Positions 61,775 to 64,000 of a DNA stretch of 64,000 bases are shown here, piece by piece. The notes under the pieces were generated by a model. That model ran no database searches. It was given only the letters and a program-made list of their open reading frames with translations, and was not told the origin of the DNA. Within the stretch, counting starts at the first letter, position 1, and each line of letters starts with the position of its first letter. A program made the position numbers and the translations under genes. The stretch is from Croceitalea sp947503285. Lineage in GTDB: Bacteria; Bacteroidota; Bacteroidia; Flavobacteriales; Flavobacteriaceae. The stretch lies in the NCBI RefSeq assembly GCF_036985505.1, contig NZ_BTGQ01000002.1, forward strand, positions 806,001-870,000, read 5' to 3'.

Positions 61775-62236
61775 ATGAAACCGCTAAAACTACTTTTTGC
61801 ACTACTTTTTGTCGTTACCCTGTGCCAAGCACAAGAAACGGAATCTGAAATTGAAGCCGTAAAAGCCGCCTGTCTAAATTACATCAATACTTTTTACGAA
61901 GCTGACACCACACTTGCCTATAAAAGTGTACACCCGAGTGTTCGAAAAGTGGGGTTTTATTTTAAAGATGATGAAAAAACCTATTCCCCACAGTTAGAGA
62001 TGCCTTTTCAAGACCTGATCAAGCTTGCCAAGAGTTGGAATGCCGATGGAAATCAAATCAATGATACATCACCAAAAGAAGTTACCATTTTCGAGGTTTC
62101 CGATAAAATTGCCAGTGCGAAGGTTACCGCCGTTTGGGGTATTGATTACCTCAGTCTGCGAAAAGAAAATGATACTTGGATGATCATGAATGTACTTTGG
62201 CAATCACCCCCTAGGTTTTCCGTTTCCGAAGAGTGA
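61775..62236 (+). CDS. Exported NTF2-like (lumazine-binding-like) protein
   Basis: The ATG at 61775 gives a good signal peptide (MKPLKLLFALLFVVTLCQAQ) and 153 residues; a frame open 42 codons further up runs through the terminator and is rejected. AVKAACLNYINTFYEADTTL and KVTAVWGIDYLSLRKENDTW are typical of the NTF2-like cone fold. Function unknown. It is convergent with another NTF2-like gene. Confidence 0.8.
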   Translation: MKPLKLLFALLFVVTLCQAQETESEIEAVKAACLNYINTFYEADTTLAYKSVHPSVRKVGFYFKDDEKTYSPQLEMPFQDLIKLAKSWNADGNQINDTSPKEVTIFEVSDKIASAKVTAVWGIDYLSLRKENDTWMIMNVLWQSPPRFSVSEE

Positions 62237-62241
62237 ACGGG

Positions 62242-62745
62242 TTATAATTTTTCTTGTAGTTTTTTGGTCAAGATACTATCCGAAACTTTTTTCAACGCGA
62301 CCAATTGACCTACATTTTCATTAGGCACGGCTATGGATAGTACATAGTGGGCGATTTTCCAATTTCCATCTATTTTTTTGAGTACCCCTGAGCCCCTACA
62401 GAGTTTCATTTGAGTGTCTAACAATTCATCAAACCAAGCAAAATCTTGTTGACCATTGATATAGATGTTACGCTCAACAGCTTTAAAACTCCAAGCCTTA
62501 CCCTTATCAAAATAAGGTTTTGAAAAATCCCGAAACTCTTGGTTTTGCCAATTCTCGGTAGCATCAGTGCCCAGAAAGACCCCGTCTTGGGTCATCAAAC
62601 CAAAATACCTGTCGAAATCAGCATCTGCAGCAGCCTCATGCCAATCGTCCAGAACTGATTGAATGGTATCTTTTTCATACTGTTGTGCAAACCCGGAGCC
62701 TGTAAGCAAACAAGCTGTTACGAATAGGAATAGTCTATTTTTCAT
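62242..62745 (-). CDS. Exported NTF2/SnoaL-like protein
   Basis: The 167 residues have a signal peptide (ending GSGFAQ). IQSVLDDWHEAAADADFDRYFGLM and GSGVLKKIDGNWKIAHYVLS are the ends of an SnoaL_3-type NTF2 fold. Its start overlaps the stop of the upstream lipoprotein gene by 11 bp, so they are coupled. Confidence 0.82.
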   Translation of the reverse strand: MKNRLFLFVTACLLTGSGFAQQYEKDTIQSVLDDWHEAAADADFDRYFGLMTQDGVFLGTDATENWQNQEFRDFSKPYFDKGKAWSFKAVERNIYINGQQDFAWFDELLDTQMKLCRGSGVLKKIDGNWKIAHYVLSIAVPNENVGQLVALKKVSDSILTKKLQEKL

Positions 62746-63232
62746 TTAAAATGAGATTGATATCCAACTTACTGTTGACCATGATGTTAAACTGTGACCT
62801 CAAGGCGTTATTTGCCAAAAGCATTTTACGCATGGGTTCATCGACATCAGTCTGTTCTATGATACTTGCCTTTACATTTAAAAGAAACGTTCTGACCACA
62901 CGCTGTCTACTTTTGATCTGCGCATTGTCAAAAGTCTCAGGATATTCACCTTCGACCATAGCTTTTTCTTTATTCAATAGGTCATCAATGGCCAATGCGA
63001 GATCCTCATTGTTATTGGCCCGATAGAGTACTTGAAAACTACTTTCAAAGTCTTGAAACTCTTGCCAGTCAGTAAGGATTTCCTGTGCTTTTGGATTAAT
63101 CGTTTGGGCCTCGGGCATGTCTTGAAAGGTAAAAAAAACGGTTTTCCCTTCGACGGTCCCCGTCGATTCCCCTTCATCTTTACACCCTAATCCCAGGGTG
63201 ATAAAAGCCAGAAAAAGCAATAATTTTTGCAT
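62735..63232 (-). CDS. Small lipoprotein
   Basis: The ATG at 63232 gives 165 residues with lipoprotein signal ending LGLGC (Cys17), followed by KDEGES. The rest is helical and charged (VVRTFLLNVKASIIEQ). No domain recognised. First gene of a two-gene operon with the SnoaL-like protein. Confidence 0.7.
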   Translation of the reverse strand: MQKLLLFLAFITLGLGCKDEGESTGTVEGKTVFFTFQDMPEAQTINPKAQEILTDWQEFQDFESSFQVLYRANNNEDLALAIDDLLNKEKAMVEGEYPETFDNAQIKSRQRVVRTFLLNVKASIIEQTDVDEPMRKMLLANNALRSQFNIMVNSKLDINLILNEK

Positions 63233-63296
63233 GAAACGAAAGTACAAATTTTAAGATAAGCTATATTTACCCATGTATTGAATTAACTTCTTTTAC

Positions 63297-64000
63297 ATGC
63301 AAAAATCTATTTTGATCATTGGGGCTTGCGGACAAATAGGTACTGAACTGACCATAGCGCTTCGCGAAAAATATGGCAACGATTCGGTCGTGGCGAGCGA
63401 TATTCGTGAGGGTAGCGAAAATTTAATGCAGTCAGGTCCTTTTGAACTGCTAGACGCCACCAATTATGAGGCAATTGAAGATGTCGTGATGCACTATGAG
63501 ATAGCCGAAGTCTATTTGATGGCGGCAATGTTAAGTGCCACGGCAGAAAAATTCCCGATGCGCGCATGGAACCTGAACATGAACTCGTTGTTCAATGTTT
63601 TGAACCTAGCTAAAGAAAAGAAGATAGATAAAATATTCTGGCCCAGCAGTATCGCTGTCTTCGGCCCCAATACCCCAAAAAATGAAACCCCACAACATAC
63701 CCTAATGGAACCCAGTACGGTTTACGGTATCAGCAAACAGTCTGGGGAACGATGGTGCGAATATTATTTTAAAAAATTCGGGGTCGACGTACGCAGTGTA
63801 CGTTACCCTGGCTTAATCAGTTGGAAGACCCAACCAGGTGGTGGTACGACGGATTATGCGGTTGAAATTTTTCATAAGGCATTGTCCGAAAAAAAGTACA
63901 CCTCATTTCTTAATGAAGAAACAAAACTACCTATGATGTATATGGACGATGCCATATGGGCCACCATTTCATTGATGGACGCCAATAACGGGGACCTTTC
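63297..64000 (+). CDS. SDR-type L-threonine 3-dehydrogenase (partial)
   Basis: The frame starts at ATG 63297 and runs off the right edge (234 codons seen). IIGACGQIGTELT is the NAD-binding loop, and WPSSIAVFGP and VYGISKQSGERWC carry the Ser and Tyr-Lys of extended SDRs. The set PSSIAVFGPNTP, TVYGISK and YPGLISW matches the threonine dehydrogenase of Flavobacterium, which oxidises L-threonine to 2-amino-3-ketobutyrate. A UDP-sugar epimerase is less likely. Confidence 0.85.
   Translation, partial: MQKSILIIGACGQIGTELTIALREKYGNDSVVASDIREGSENLMQSGPFELLDATNYEAIEDVVMHYEIAEVYLMAAMLSATAEKFPMRAWNLNMNSLFNVLNLAKEKKIDKIFWPSSIAVFGPNTPKNETPQHTLMEPSTVYGISKQSGERWCEYYFKKFGVDVRSVRYPGLISWKTQPGGGTTDYAVEIFHKALSEKKYTSFLNEETKLPMMYMDDAIWATISLMDANNGDL

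Overview
The window is chromosomal DNA of a member of the Bacteroidota, almost certainly a marine Flavobacteriaceae (Maribacter, Zobellia, Arenibacter or Muricauda-like). The evidence is the gene families present (OlsF-type acyltransferase, CarboxypepD_reg-like proteins, a T9SS-type C-terminal domain, DUF6090, SDR-type threonine dehydrogenase), promoters of the Bacteroidota form TTG-N19-21-TAnnTTTG, very few Shine-Dalgarno sequences, and moderate-to-low GC. No ribosomal RNA operon, prophage, IS transposase or CRISPR array was seen.

Layout. 1-4.5 kb: lipid acyltransferase (partial), aspartokinase, SSAT-like acetyltransferase, fructose-bisphosphatase, TerB-like protein. 4.85-11.8 kb: the four-gene ligase-associated DNA repair cluster (MBL exonuclease, ATP-dependent ligase, Lhr-type helicase, metallophosphoesterase), with a GIY-YIG nuclease gene and a DUF559 nuclease gene each inserted, with its own repeats, between core genes. 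12.1-15.5 kb: mfd. 15.9-24.7 kb: mostly envelope, redox and hypothetical genes on the minus strand. 24.9-28.1 kb: a DUF1800/DUF1501 export pair. 28.5-36.9 kb: metG, tex, a histone-deacetylase-like enzyme, a PAP2 phosphatase, ferritin and a tiny Cys-rich protein. 37.7-42.2 kb: recQ, a 1.2-kb tandem repeat array containing a second GIY-YIG gene, a tail-less ssb, an atypical tRNA-Cys and a ribbon-helix-helix gene. 42.7-51.7 kb: hydrolase, DUF6090, DinB, BLUF photosensor, SDR/AraC, a small Fe-S/GNAT group, and an SDR-TetR operon with two visible operators. 51.9-64 kb: sortilin/BNR protein, pentapeptide protein, CBS protein, M28 peptidase, epimerases and small exported proteins.

The most unusual content is repeat-associated. 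One palindromic element family (core ttcgact..gctca / tgagc..agtcgaa) lies between genes, inside the coding sequences of the DNA ligase and Mfd as in-frame insertions, and as units of a roughly 120-bp tandem array between recQ and ssb. Two GIY-YIG genes and one DUF559 nuclease gene each sit inside or between repeat copies. The second GIY-YIG gene takes its last 11 codons from a repeat. Together they look like single-gene nuclease/palindrome elements that accumulate around DNA repair genes. That interpretation is inference; the repeats and their positions are read directly from the sequence.
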